A DNA stretch of 64,000 bases, from assembly GCA_013433145.1 (NCBI GenBank), contig CM024187.1, forward strand, positions 8,397,326 to 8,461,325, in the 5' to 3' direction. Positions 51,178 through 61,200 of this stretch are shown here, in pieces. This DNA is from Ascaris suum. Lineage: Eukaryota; Nematoda; Chromadorea; Rhabditida; Ascarididae. Every line of letters begins with the position of its first letter. Position 1 is the first letter of the stretch. The position numbers and the translations under genes were made by a program. Below the pieces are notes generated by a model. It ran no database searches. It was not told where the DNA came from and was given only the letters and a program-made list of their open reading frames with translations.

Positions 51178-51439
51178 ATCAAGTATGATTGGTTTTATTG
51201 GCCTTCCTTCTTGATGAGAACATGCAAATTCGTTGAACAAATTTTCTTCATTTGGGAAAAAAATGTAGCCGTTTCAGCAAGTAAGCTGCGCAGAGATGAT
51301 TTCCTTCGACAAGAGAAGCTGCTGGGAAAGAATTTTACACTTATTTCGACGCTATTCAGAGGGAATCTATTGAGAAGGTTGAAAAAAAATCAGATTATGA
51401 TACAAAGTCCAACATGTTGCGAGACAGAACAACAGCTTT

Positions 51440-51634
51440 GTGCAGCAGCCTTCTCTATTGGCCAGCAAACTGAACACGGAGGAGATTATGGGGAAGCTGA
51501 AGGATAGGGGGAATAGCAATTCGGATGTGAAGAACCCCACAGAGGGACGGTGTGACTACGGGAGAAAGAAGAAGACCATACAGGAGAGCCAAGGGTGGAA
51601 GAAGATTAGTTGCTCACTGCTAGACACCCAGTGA
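51440..51634 (+). CDS. Purine-rich protein-like block, gene unknown
   Basis: After agctttgtgcag a frame reads LASKLNTEEIMGKLKDRGNS, then DVKNPTEGRCDYGRKKKTIQ, to a TGA. It is GC- and purine-rich compared with its surroundings. It lies 0.3 kb after the membrane-protein gene's stop and could be an alternative last exon, part of a separate gene or a degraded retro-element. No family is recognised. Confidence 0.25.
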   Translation: MQQPSLLASKLNTEEIMGKLKDRGNSNSDVKNPTEGRCDYGRKKKTIQESQGWKKISCSLLDTQ

Positions 51635-53504
51635 GGAAAATGAGTCGCTCAAGTATAGTAATTTCATTCGCTTGGAGGGATCAAATGTCAAAGCTGACGT
51701 TACAAGCAGGGTATTGCAACACCCATAGCTATCTTCTCAAAGTGCTCCACATTCGGTCATGTGTTAATGTCGTCAGAACCGCACATCGCATGTGACATAA
51801 AGGTATTAATTATTTTGCTGAGTGAAAGAGGACATTTCAAAATGGAAATTCTTTTTTTTTTTTGGAGTAGGGAGTGGTAATGAAAAGAAAAAAATAAAGG
51901 AAAAAAACTAATTTTCTGAGCAGTTGATGGAGAATACCGATTTCTTTCTTTTGATGTTTTGAGATTCGGTGCATTTTTTGGAAGCCACAACAAACATAGT
52001 CACGAGACATCATTCTCTAGACGATGTGACAGCCCGCAAGTCGTAACCATGAGGCATGGATCCAGCCAAGCAGAAATCCTTCCTAATAAGCACTAACTGC
52101 TTCATACTAATCCGAACGCCGACGAAGTAAACTTACACCATTACGGGAATGGATGCAAAACTGCGCTCTTTCTTAAGATAGAGGAAGGAAATTAAATATT
52201 GTAGATCAGTAGGAAACGAAGGCGATCAGTCGACACCGATTTGAGCTGTGAGTGCAGATAATCGTTGGTGGCCAGCGGATAATCGACGAAAGCGTAACTT
52301 GACGTTATCGATTCATTTGCTAATTTGGTAATTGATGTGCTGCTTTTTGCTAAAAAGTTTTATGCAAATATTACTGTGGACAGCAGTAAGAAGGTCTATA
52401 CAGATGTGTAGCTTATGCGATGAGTCGTCACAAACCGAACAGATCTGCACGAAACCGCTTTGAGTGACCACGAAGCATAGGTTGGAAGTTTGAAATTGTA
52501 ACATCCCTTTTCTATCTGCAGCAGGGTAGGTCGTATATAATCGACCTGACAACTGCATTTTTTGCTACCGACTTTTGGTCATCTACCGTTCAGTGGGTAA
52601 AGTATTGAGTGAGGAAATGTTTTGACCATTGGTCATCTACGACCACTTTGTCAAATCAGTTAGTAAGCAGTGAGCGGACGTGTGAGAAGGTTCGACCTGA
52701 CCTTGCAGGATGACGATCGCTCATTCTCGAGTAGCATGCGAAGCACAGATTTGGTAAAGACATTTGGGGACTAATGAATTTGAACTGTCACATTAGTGCA
52801 GCGCCAAAGGGCACTATAAGAATACAGCAGTCTTCCAATAAGATTGAAACACAGAAGCTACAGAGCAGAAGCGAGTGCGTTGTATCTTGTGCTCGTATTT
52901 ATCGAAGACCTCATACAGTAAGCAGTGAAATGTCCTGAAAAGATGGAAAGAAGAAAACGAAATTAGATTCATCGTTATTATCCTCCTCTTTTCGACATGA
53001 CTGAAATAAACATTTTCAAAGTTTAGTGGATTATTTTTCTGCAACCTGCGCTTTTTGGGCAAGAATGTAAAAACGTATTTTTTTATTAGAGTGTTGAGTG
53101 GATTACTGATAATTCTTTGATTCAACCTCGCCCTTTCTCAACAAAACTCCCTCCAGATTATCCTTCGTCTTTTTCTTTATTCTATCTTTTCTATACAATT
53201 GAATAATTTGAAACTTTCAGAAAGTGAAAAGTAAAAAAACTTCAGCCGATTATGTTGTATTGCGGCAGTATAACACTTGTTGCATGGACAAAGACATTTT
53301 CTTTTGATAGAGAGGAATTTATTAACGTATGATATGGCTGGAAAGCAGCAAACAACGCTCTAGAAGATGTGTTTAACTGAAAATTCCACTCTTCTCATGT
53401 AGTAAGACTCTTTCGCAAAATAAATTCTTCACGAGCGATAAGGTGAATGATTAAACTTACGATCACACCACAATAGTAATACGTTTTTTTGCAACGATGA
53501 GCAG

Positions 53505-53650
53505 ATGGTGCGAGCTGTTCACAGATTCGTATTTACGCATGCCGAAAACTCGAATTCACCACCTCATTCGTTCGAAACACTTGATTCACTCAATGGTGCA
53601 GCAATTTCAGAGAAGAAACGATATTCCGCAATTTTAAAAGAGCATTTTCT
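53505..53650 (+). CDS. Candidate first exon of a small unknown gene
   Basis: ATG directly after gatgagcag, ending at a perfect donor (TTTTCT|gtaagt, phase 2). Encodes MVRAVHRFVFTHAENSNSPP, then FETLDSLNGAAISEKKRYSA and ILKEHF. The upstream frame is open for a further 20 codons, so this may be an internal exon. A short block at 53728-53767 would restore phase to the next exon. Confidence 0.35.
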
Positions 53651-53727
53651 GTAAGTTGCACTGAGAAATTCCACACATTTGATGAGATTTGCAACTAATG
53701 GTTTGTTTGTGTTTGCTAAAATACAAG

Positions 53728-53767
53728 TTTGACGAGCTTTACATTGCATCACAAAGAACAGAAAGCG
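53728..53767 (+). CDS. Candidate 40-base exon linking neighbours
   Basis: Acceptor ctaaaatacaag (AAG), donor gttgag. Entering in phase 2 and leaving in phase 0, it reads LTSFTLHHKEQKA and connects the exons at 53505 and 53871 through introns of 77 and 103 bp. The splice sites are weak and another frame (FDELYIASQRTES) looks as good. Confidence 0.22.
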
Positions 53768-53870
53768 GTTGAGAGAAATCTTTCAACGATCCGGTTGATC
53801 TTCAACTTACCAGCGGTTTTATCTTACCACTTTCCATACACAGCGAGCTAAAATTTCTCCATCTATCTAG

Positions 53871-54011
53871 ACTGAAGCGTATTGGCCGTTTTATGTGAGT
53901 GGTTCGCCTAACTTTGCAGTCTTCAACTATAAGGGATTTTCGAAAGATGTTACTGCCGTGCTAATACAATACACACTGAAGAGACTCCAACAGGATTTCA
54001 GCGTCTCTTAA
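53871..54011 (+). CDS. Exon or terminal exon of a small unknown gene
   Basis: Excellent acceptor (tttctccatctatctag). Forty-six codons to TAA: TEAYWPFYVSGSPNFAVFNY, then KGFSKDVTAVLIQYTLKRLQ and QDFSVS. The fold looks globular, with a beta segment followed by a helix. The exon may end earlier (gtgcta or gtctct) and splice on to 54093. I do not recognise the family. Confidence 0.45.
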   Translation, partial: TEAYWPFYVSGSPNFAVFNYKGFSKDVTAVLIQYTLKRLQQDFSVS

Positions 54012-54092
54012 TGAGAACAACCGTCCTTTCGAGAAATTAATGAATTAGCGTTGAAGGCAATTAAGGCTCAGTGGATTGTTTTCTCTTAACAG

Positions 54093-54188
54093 ATGGTGAT
54101 GCAGTGCTGTGTTGTTGAGAAAAAAAGATTGCAGACAGCTGCCAGCACATTTTCAGCTGCACTGATGGAACGTCTTCGGAAACCGTAG
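54093..54188 (+). CDS. Terminal exon, same or next small gene
   Basis: Very strong acceptor (gattgttttctcttaacag) immediately followed by ATG. Encodes MVMQCCVVEKKRLQTAASTF then SAALMERLRKP and TAG. About 59 percent of codons start with a purine. It fits phase 0 and could follow the 53871 exon through a short intron, or be a trans-spliced start. The short length argues for the first. Confidence 0.38.
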   Translation: MVMQCCVVEKKRLQTAASTFSAALMERLRKP

Positions 54189-57100
54189 GAGTCTCAGAAA
54201 AAGCATCGAAAGAAGGCTGAAGGTAACTTGAGATCTTGAAGACTATAAGATCCTTGGAAATGGGATATAATCATGAGTAAGGCAGTTTTGAGATCTTCAA
54301 AGATTTCCCATTCTAAAGACAGTGCGATGCACTTAACTGATTAGAAGGCTCTTGTGAGTGGCTTTTTTAAAATGCCGTTTATATTTGCATTGAGCCCGAA
54401 GTGCATATCTTAGGAAAATGTAGAAGTGGGGAGATCTAAACGAAGCTCTGGTTGCCTCTTCCGATCGTGAGCCACGCATAGCGGCTTGTTATTTGAATGT
54501 CCAGGAAAATTATTAGATAAATAACTGCCGCTTCAATGAATTTCCGGCATTTTGCTTTCAGTTCGTCCACTTCATTTCGCGCATCACTCGCATGCTCTTC
54601 TTTTCCGGATGCCTGTGCAGATTTTTCGATAAAAAACCTATACTTAAATTTGTGCGGGGACCCACTTCATCTGTTCACTGCATCAGAATCACATTGTGAA
54701 ATCCGCATATTTATTAATCGGCGAATTCTTTTTTAAAATTTCGTTGGTAACGTAAGACGTTGTGCGATCAAAACGATTTGCGAACAATGAATGCGAAAAT
54801 GTGCTGAAATATGGCCCGTTTTGTTACTTCCGAAGAGTTTTCACACTCGGAAGAAAGCTGAATGGTATCCGATCGTCGGACTTGCTCAACGTTCACGAAT
54901 CGCGCAATTACGGCGTCGTATAAAAATTCTTACCGGTCGCCCTTCTATTTCAATTTCTATTTTTCCTTTCATTTTCTCCGCATCACTGTCACTATGAAAG
55001 TGAAAATGTCCTTCCATTTTTGGCATTGTTTTCTAGTCAAAGTTGTGAACAAATTTTTCTATTGCGATAAAATCAGTAACAAATGACTGGAAATATTACT
55101 CGTCTAAACGTATTCTCTCATTGATCACCATGCATCGATCCGCTATAATTTGGTTTCTATTTTGTCATGCGCTTCAAAAAAACGGATCGTCCAAACTATT
55201 TTAAATGTCCAGATTAGAGCAGAGCATTGATAGAATTGAGATTCTAGCTTCGGCTGTTGCACATTTCATTTGAGAAGTCAGTCGTGTGTCTGCCTCTCCA
55301 ACAGCGAACAATTAGAGGATTTTAAATGTTGGTCAGCATTTTGGAAGGTCAGCATTTTCAGGCGGGATGCTATTAGAAAACACTTCATATGTTCGTGTTC
55401 TAACTAAGATATATGAGGTTTTCGAGAATTTTTTTATAACTAATCGAAGCCACACTCTTATGCAGCCGTCATGAGACAGCATATAGATTCTCATGAAACG
55501 TTTACTATATCAAGTCATTGAATTGCCAAGTTGTATGCTAAATTACGCAAACAGCAGAAATGTAAGTCGTATAAGCTTTCTAGACGAGTTATGTTGGTTG
55601 CTGTCGCGAGTTTGTGAGCTCTGTTCAAGTCGAAACTAACCAAAGCTTTTGTAGTTTTCTTATTTGGAATAGGCTCGCAGGATTTTCTCGTAGATCCAGT
55701 GTTTGCTCGATTTGAATTCGCTAAGTCAATGAATCCCACAGTCTCAAGTACCGACTGTCCCATCTGGTTCACCAAATGCAACGAATTGATGACTTCCTTC
55801 AGTACAGTATACCGCTCATAGCACTTTTCAACTCATAGTGCTTTTTATGAAGCATATTGCAACCAAGTTTTTTGCTGCTACCTCAAGCAACCTAGGTTTT
55901 ATGCAAATTTTCTTAGACTTTTCTTGGCAATATAATAAAATGTGGCAAACGAGAGTCCCATGACGAAAAAATTTGCATTTTGCACGACAATTTGTTGCAA
56001 ATGCTGGAAATTTGTTTGATTGTGTATTTACGTTATGAATGAAAGAGATCGCAATCGCATGTTACACCACCTCAATGGGGCGTATTTATCGGCTCTCTTA
56101 TCGACGACACATATATCTCTTATATGCTCAAACGTGTCGTCATACCTCTGTTTCGAATTCTCGTAATTCGCCCTCGCAAGTGACCGCTGATCAATGATGC
56201 CAACGAATCGGGTTCCCTCCTTTATGTGTCGTCGACCAGTTCATTCCATTTCTTTACTATCAACTATCAACTATCAAATCTCGTATGTCTTCACAAGCTG
56301 AATTGCTCTCATTTTCCTGCCATGACGGCTAAACACCAATGCCTTCTGTTTCCCACCTCAGTGTGTACGCTCTTTTTTGTTCATATCAACTTCCAGCCTT
56401 ATACAATATTCCTACCGCTCTCTCAATTTGTAGAAGTTTGCAGTGAAAGTTGTTTGCAGCGAAAGCAACAATCGGGGTGCACAGTTCATTCGGAAATAAA
56501 TGCTTGCATATGAAAGTTGTGGCCATAGAGTTATTTAACTTAAAACGTCTAGCAGAAAACTCCATAACAATAGAGATAAATCGTCAAAACTCTGTAAATT
56601 ATTTCATGTGAAAAAGTCTGTACTTTCGCGTGACTTTATTGAAACCCAACCTACATTCAGATCGGTAAGCATGAATCCCGTCACTACGGTGTTCTAGTTT
56701 AATGCAATTCTGGTCTTCTCGCAAAAGCTCACTCAAACCAGGCGAACGCAAGAAATTTAGCTTTGAAGATATCCAAACTTCTGAGCGATTTGTACTATCG
56801 TGCCGTAGCTGGGATGCAGCTGTTTCGGCTCGTAACCAAATAGAACATCATTTCGACCGAACGCACATATAGTGGAATATTCTAGGGCACGTAACAGAAA
56901 CACCGCAACGAGGAATGAAAAGTGACCTATTCGTGCATAAGTGGGTCATCCTCGCACTCGCACGATAACCGTTTATGCGGTTAATTTGCCAATGAAAGGA
57001 GAGCATCATAATCGTCTTCTCTCATGTTTTATCCTTCAGACTTCAATGAACAATTTACAATCATTCATTTCTGTTTGCAGTTTTTTCAATCAACGGCGTG

Positions 57101-57535
57101 TCGATTTTCACTGCCCTTCATTCACTTTATGCATGACAGAAATTCCGGCTAGATTAAAAATGATGTCCGTGATAGCTAACTTTCGAATTTTTTTCGAGCA
57201 TAATAGCTGATATTTGTTGAACTTTGTTATACGGATCTATGCTGCCCGTTTAAATATGCGAGAAACCGTTGAATGAATAGCCGAATATTTCAGGGGAGAT
57301 TTCCATTGTTCACGCATGTCGATAGAAAAGCTTGGAACTTATTATAGTATTACTAGGAACTCAATTGTTTTTTTTTAGAAAACACGTCCACGGAAATAGG
57401 CTTGCTTATAGCGGTATAGAAAATGCGGGTATCAGAGCAGAAAGGTCAATCTCAGCAATTGATTGTTTTCTTTATCCGGCGGACAAAGGAACATGTTACA
57501 ATATTTCGTTATAACACATTTATTTTTTGGGCTAG
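54189..57535. other. Stretch without a supportable gene
   Basis: AT-rich. It includes a three-fold actatca heptamer at 56256-56276 and an 88-codon antisense frame at 55515-55781 (described separately). No linked exons were found. Confidence 0.4.
55515..55781 (-). pseudogene. Antisense protein-like frame, possible element remnant
   Basis: Open for 88 codons on the - strand. About 62 percent start with a purine, high for chance. Contains SVLETVGFIDLANSN, TGSTRKSCEPIPNKK and VSFDLNRAHKLATATN. The VG-hydrophobic-DL...TGST pattern and matching DNA words occur also in the antisense frame at 25.1-25.5 kb. It could be a dispersed coding repeat or a single-exon gene fragment. No splice sites or start context were assigned. 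Confidence 0.28.
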
Positions 57536-57756
57536 ACCACTCTGTAAACTTGGATGAGCGTGTGGGATCCGTTTTCCGGAATTTTATAGTGGGAAGAGAG
57601 TATGAGAAATGTATTTGGGTGAAATTTTCATTGACTACGAGGTTTTTCTTCACGGAAAAGCTCGTAGGAAGGATTTATCCGAAGCTGCATGCTACTTTAT
57701 CCATGCAATTTCACTCGGTGGTCTTCACACCATTACTGATCTCTACTAGTCACTAG
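57536..57756 (+). CDS. Candidate terminal exon, gene unknown
   Basis: After acceptor tttattttttgggctag, entering in phase 1, the frame is open for 72 codons to TAG. Contains NLDERVGSVFRNFIVGREYE and KLVGRIYPKLHATLSMQF. Purine-first codons are about 55 percent. It lies 370 bp before the secreted-protein gene and could be the 3' end of an upstream gene in the same direction. Confidence 0.27.
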
Positions 57757-58112
57757 TTTCACTTGTCTGTTAAATTTTTACATTTTATTAAGTAATAGTC
57801 AAGCTAAGATTTCAAATTTTATAACTCTTTATACTTTGCACTTGTTTTAAAATTTGCTCTCCATTCTCCGTACAGGAGCGATTTTGTGGTAATATAGAAT
57901 CAGTGTGCATCTGCTTGCACTTACAAGATGTGAATTCTCTAATTACGAACATTGTAGTACGATTGATTAAAGAAATTCAAATGAATGAATCTCTAGCAGT
58001 TTATTTGGCAAGATTGGCATACTATCAAAATGCTTAACTGGTTTTAATGACTGTTCTTATTCATTTCGGGGAATATATAGCACTTTGTTTTCACAAGGGC
58101 GCAAATGATTGC

Positions 58113-58124
58113 CTCTAATTGCAG
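58113..58124 (+). promoter_or_regulatory. Likely spliced-leader acceptor at the secreted-protein start
   Basis: The site cctctaattgcag ends at 58124 and the initiator ATG starts at the next base. The first codons form a signal peptide and no upstream coding exon is apparent, so trans-splicing to a zero-length 5' UTR is the simplest reading. Confidence 0.5.
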
Positions 58125-58208
58125 ATGCTATTCGTGCTGTTGGTTACGCTTGTCGCTTCTGTCACCGCGCAAAAACATCCTTTCATTGACGTGAAGAAAG
58201 TGATCCGG
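58125..58208 (+). CDS. Secreted-protein gene, exon 1 (signal peptide)
   Basis: Twenty-eight codons. Hydrophobic LFVLLVTLVASVTA with cleavage probably after Ala15 (TA|QK). Donor CGG|gttagt, phase 0. Confidence 0.8.
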
Positions 58209-61200
58209 GTTAGTGCTGCATGAATTGTAAATGATAGATATTTTCAAAGAACTCGCCTAGAACCCATAGCACATCTCGGGATTCACCGTTGCTAGTAATG
58301 CCTAGAACCAGTTGGATTTCTTATTGCAATTGGTCATATCCACTTGTTTTAATTCGTTTCCACCATAGCATATTAGCTGCAAGTGTAAAACGCCATTGAT
58401 TTTAATCATTTCTTACTCCTCTCCTATTTCAACCGACCCCACTAGACCTTTTTATGCTTTTAGCTGTTTTCCTTTCTTATAACATCGTGTCGTCGCATCA
58501 AAGAATTGTTCGAGTCATTTCCCAAAAACCTGTTAAAGATATGGTTTGAATAGACTGACTATTCATGAATCTCGCTGAAATTTCACTTCATCGTTGAAAC
58601 CATCAGGATGCATTGGATATGGTAGCATCGATGCCAACAAGCACCCCACAGTCACTTCTTTTTGATCGAGGCGTAAATAAGCAACAATCGATATTACCTG
58701 AGGCAGCGAGGAAACAGCTTTCGAAACTTTTTCATGTTCCTGCCGATTTCCTGCATCGACTTGCCGCTGAGAATGGTTACATTGACTACGATCCTTACAC
58801 GACAGTCGGACCCAGATTCAATTTATTGCCAGCGCAGTAAGCGTTACATTTGTTGTTGTTACGATTCGATGCCATTTTCTCTGTAGTGCTGCAACTACAC
58901 CATTTTTCAGAGATGCTGTTTATGGTTCGATTCCGTTGAAGAATTAAAGTAACAGTTTTTTCCACAACCGTTGACAATTTGCGGCTCACATCAAAATACA
59001 AACAAAATAAGTACAAAAAATATAAAAGTACAAAAACAATGCAACACACACTTTCGAAAACTCGAAATCCACAAGTAAGTGATGTGGTTTTCAGCATCCG
59101 CCGACATTCCATTCAGTTCTCCTGTAGTTTCCGCCAAATTTCATGAAGAATTTAATCGATCGACATAACTAATTCCTTCAAACAATTTGTAAATAAAAGC
59201 TTCTGAAGAAAACCGGGCAGAATTTTTGTTACCAATGTCTACTGTCATCATTATTATCACAGCACTATTTTTATAACATAAGCAAAGCCACTTCCCATGA
59301 TCGCAGGATTTAAAGTTATCCGAGGTTCTGAAAGCAGCTTTTGTTCAAGTCCGTTGCGATGAACCTATTATGGAAAATTCTGAATTGTTTGTGCTTGGGC
59401 ATGTACTTTGCTATTAGCCAGAAGGGTTCTTTGCTATTAGCCATGAGTTCTACAAAGGTCTGAAATAAGCAAAATACGAATACCCAAATCAGCCAGCCGA
59501 AAAACCTGTTTCTTATTAACTGCTCTGAACATTTAATCATCGCAGTTTGATTTTATGGGCGCTCGTAGGTTCTCGATGGTGGAGGCGACGACTGCCGCTG
59601 TGGCTGGCAGCAACCGAAGGACAACTGCATCTGCCGTTAATGAGGAGGTTATGGGTGCAGCATTCGTTCAGGTGGAATCCTTTGCATTATTCCCGCTTTC
59701 TGTGTATAGACCTTGACAAGGTCATGAATTCCTCTAGACCAAAGAAAATAGTCGAAGTTGGTAACAGGTTGCAAAAATCTTAAATATGATTCAGGTGAAC
59801 AAATTATACAAGTCTCCTCAGCGCAGCGCTATGAGCGGTGCGTATTTGCATGAATGTACACCAGGTGAGCTCGAAGGAAATCATGAGACCAGCCTCTTGA
59901 AGAAAGTGCCGTAAAACTAAGTTCGAACTTTTCCGATAAAGAAGGGAAAAATACTGTAAAAATATCGAAAATTAAGCCTACCTAATTTAAACAGAGCATA
60001 CAATTCCTCTCTCGATGATCACTTCAACAGTTTGATCAATGAAAATTAAAGGAAGACTTGCCCGAGGACCTCAAGGGAACGAAAGACACGGTGGTCCAAG
60101 TGAAAGAATCGAGGTGGGTTACTTTCTACGTTTCAAATGCGAACGAATTTCTGTTTTCTCTTTTTTTTGGCCAAAGTGGGTCTCAGAAGCGAATTTGCTG
60201 TCAGAAGAGCCCGATTGTTGTACGTGAGAGTTTGCGCTTGACCACTTTTCACCAAAGATATGGTGAAAACTTTAAGTTGACTTGCCAGAGAGTGATGTAT
60301 GGATAAATAATTTTCTGAATATTTTTGCATCCGGGGAACTTTTGAAAAAAGAGAAATAAAACTATCTCGATGTAGTTCGCTGCCTTCATTTTCACCGCTT
60401 ATCTTCGCAGCAGTTATGCAGCGAGTTAACTTACCGTTGGCATTGCTGTACTTGCATATGTGCTCTGCTTTCCACTCTTTGGCATGCGTGCAAGTGCAGG
60501 AAATATCGGTGTTGACGGCAAGGTGAGTAAATAAAATTTGCGCCGCATAATCACTGCTTGCTGACGGAATCAATTAGAAAAGACTAGCAGGAAGTGATAT
60601 TCTTTTTCTGATCGACATCTTGCTTGTTTGCACCTGAACTTGAAAATCTTAACTTTCTAACGTTTCGTGACAAAAGGTCTCCAACACAAGAGTTCCATCC
60701 AGTTGGACCAGCATTCCGGGGGACAGGCTTTTCGAGGTTACTCTGCACTAGCCGCATGGATTTCTCTTCCATTTTCCGAGGTAGAAGCCTCACTTGCTGC
60801 CGCTCTTGAAATTGTTCCATTATAAACTGACCACATAAGAAACGCATAAATGCTGTGGTTTCAGCGATTCGCATGTTTTACCTTTACTCACTTCTCCTCT
60901 GCAGCAAACAGGTGCAGCGAAACAAACACCTGCAAACGAGGCTACGCTACGAAACAGTCAACTGTATGTTTGCGTTTTTTGACCAATACTGAAAATGATT
61001 ATCCCACATTGCAAATTCACTTGTTTTTTTTTTTGATATTTTATAGATTTTTGTTTCTCTTGCTTTAACAGATTTTTTTTTTGAAATTGAGGTGGCTGAG
61101 AATAGTGCTCAGAGTCAGAAAATCTAAACGGAATCTGAAGGGCAGAGGTATAAATCGTTTAAAATCAGCGTTGTCTCTGCCTCCAAACGTCAGTTCTGTT

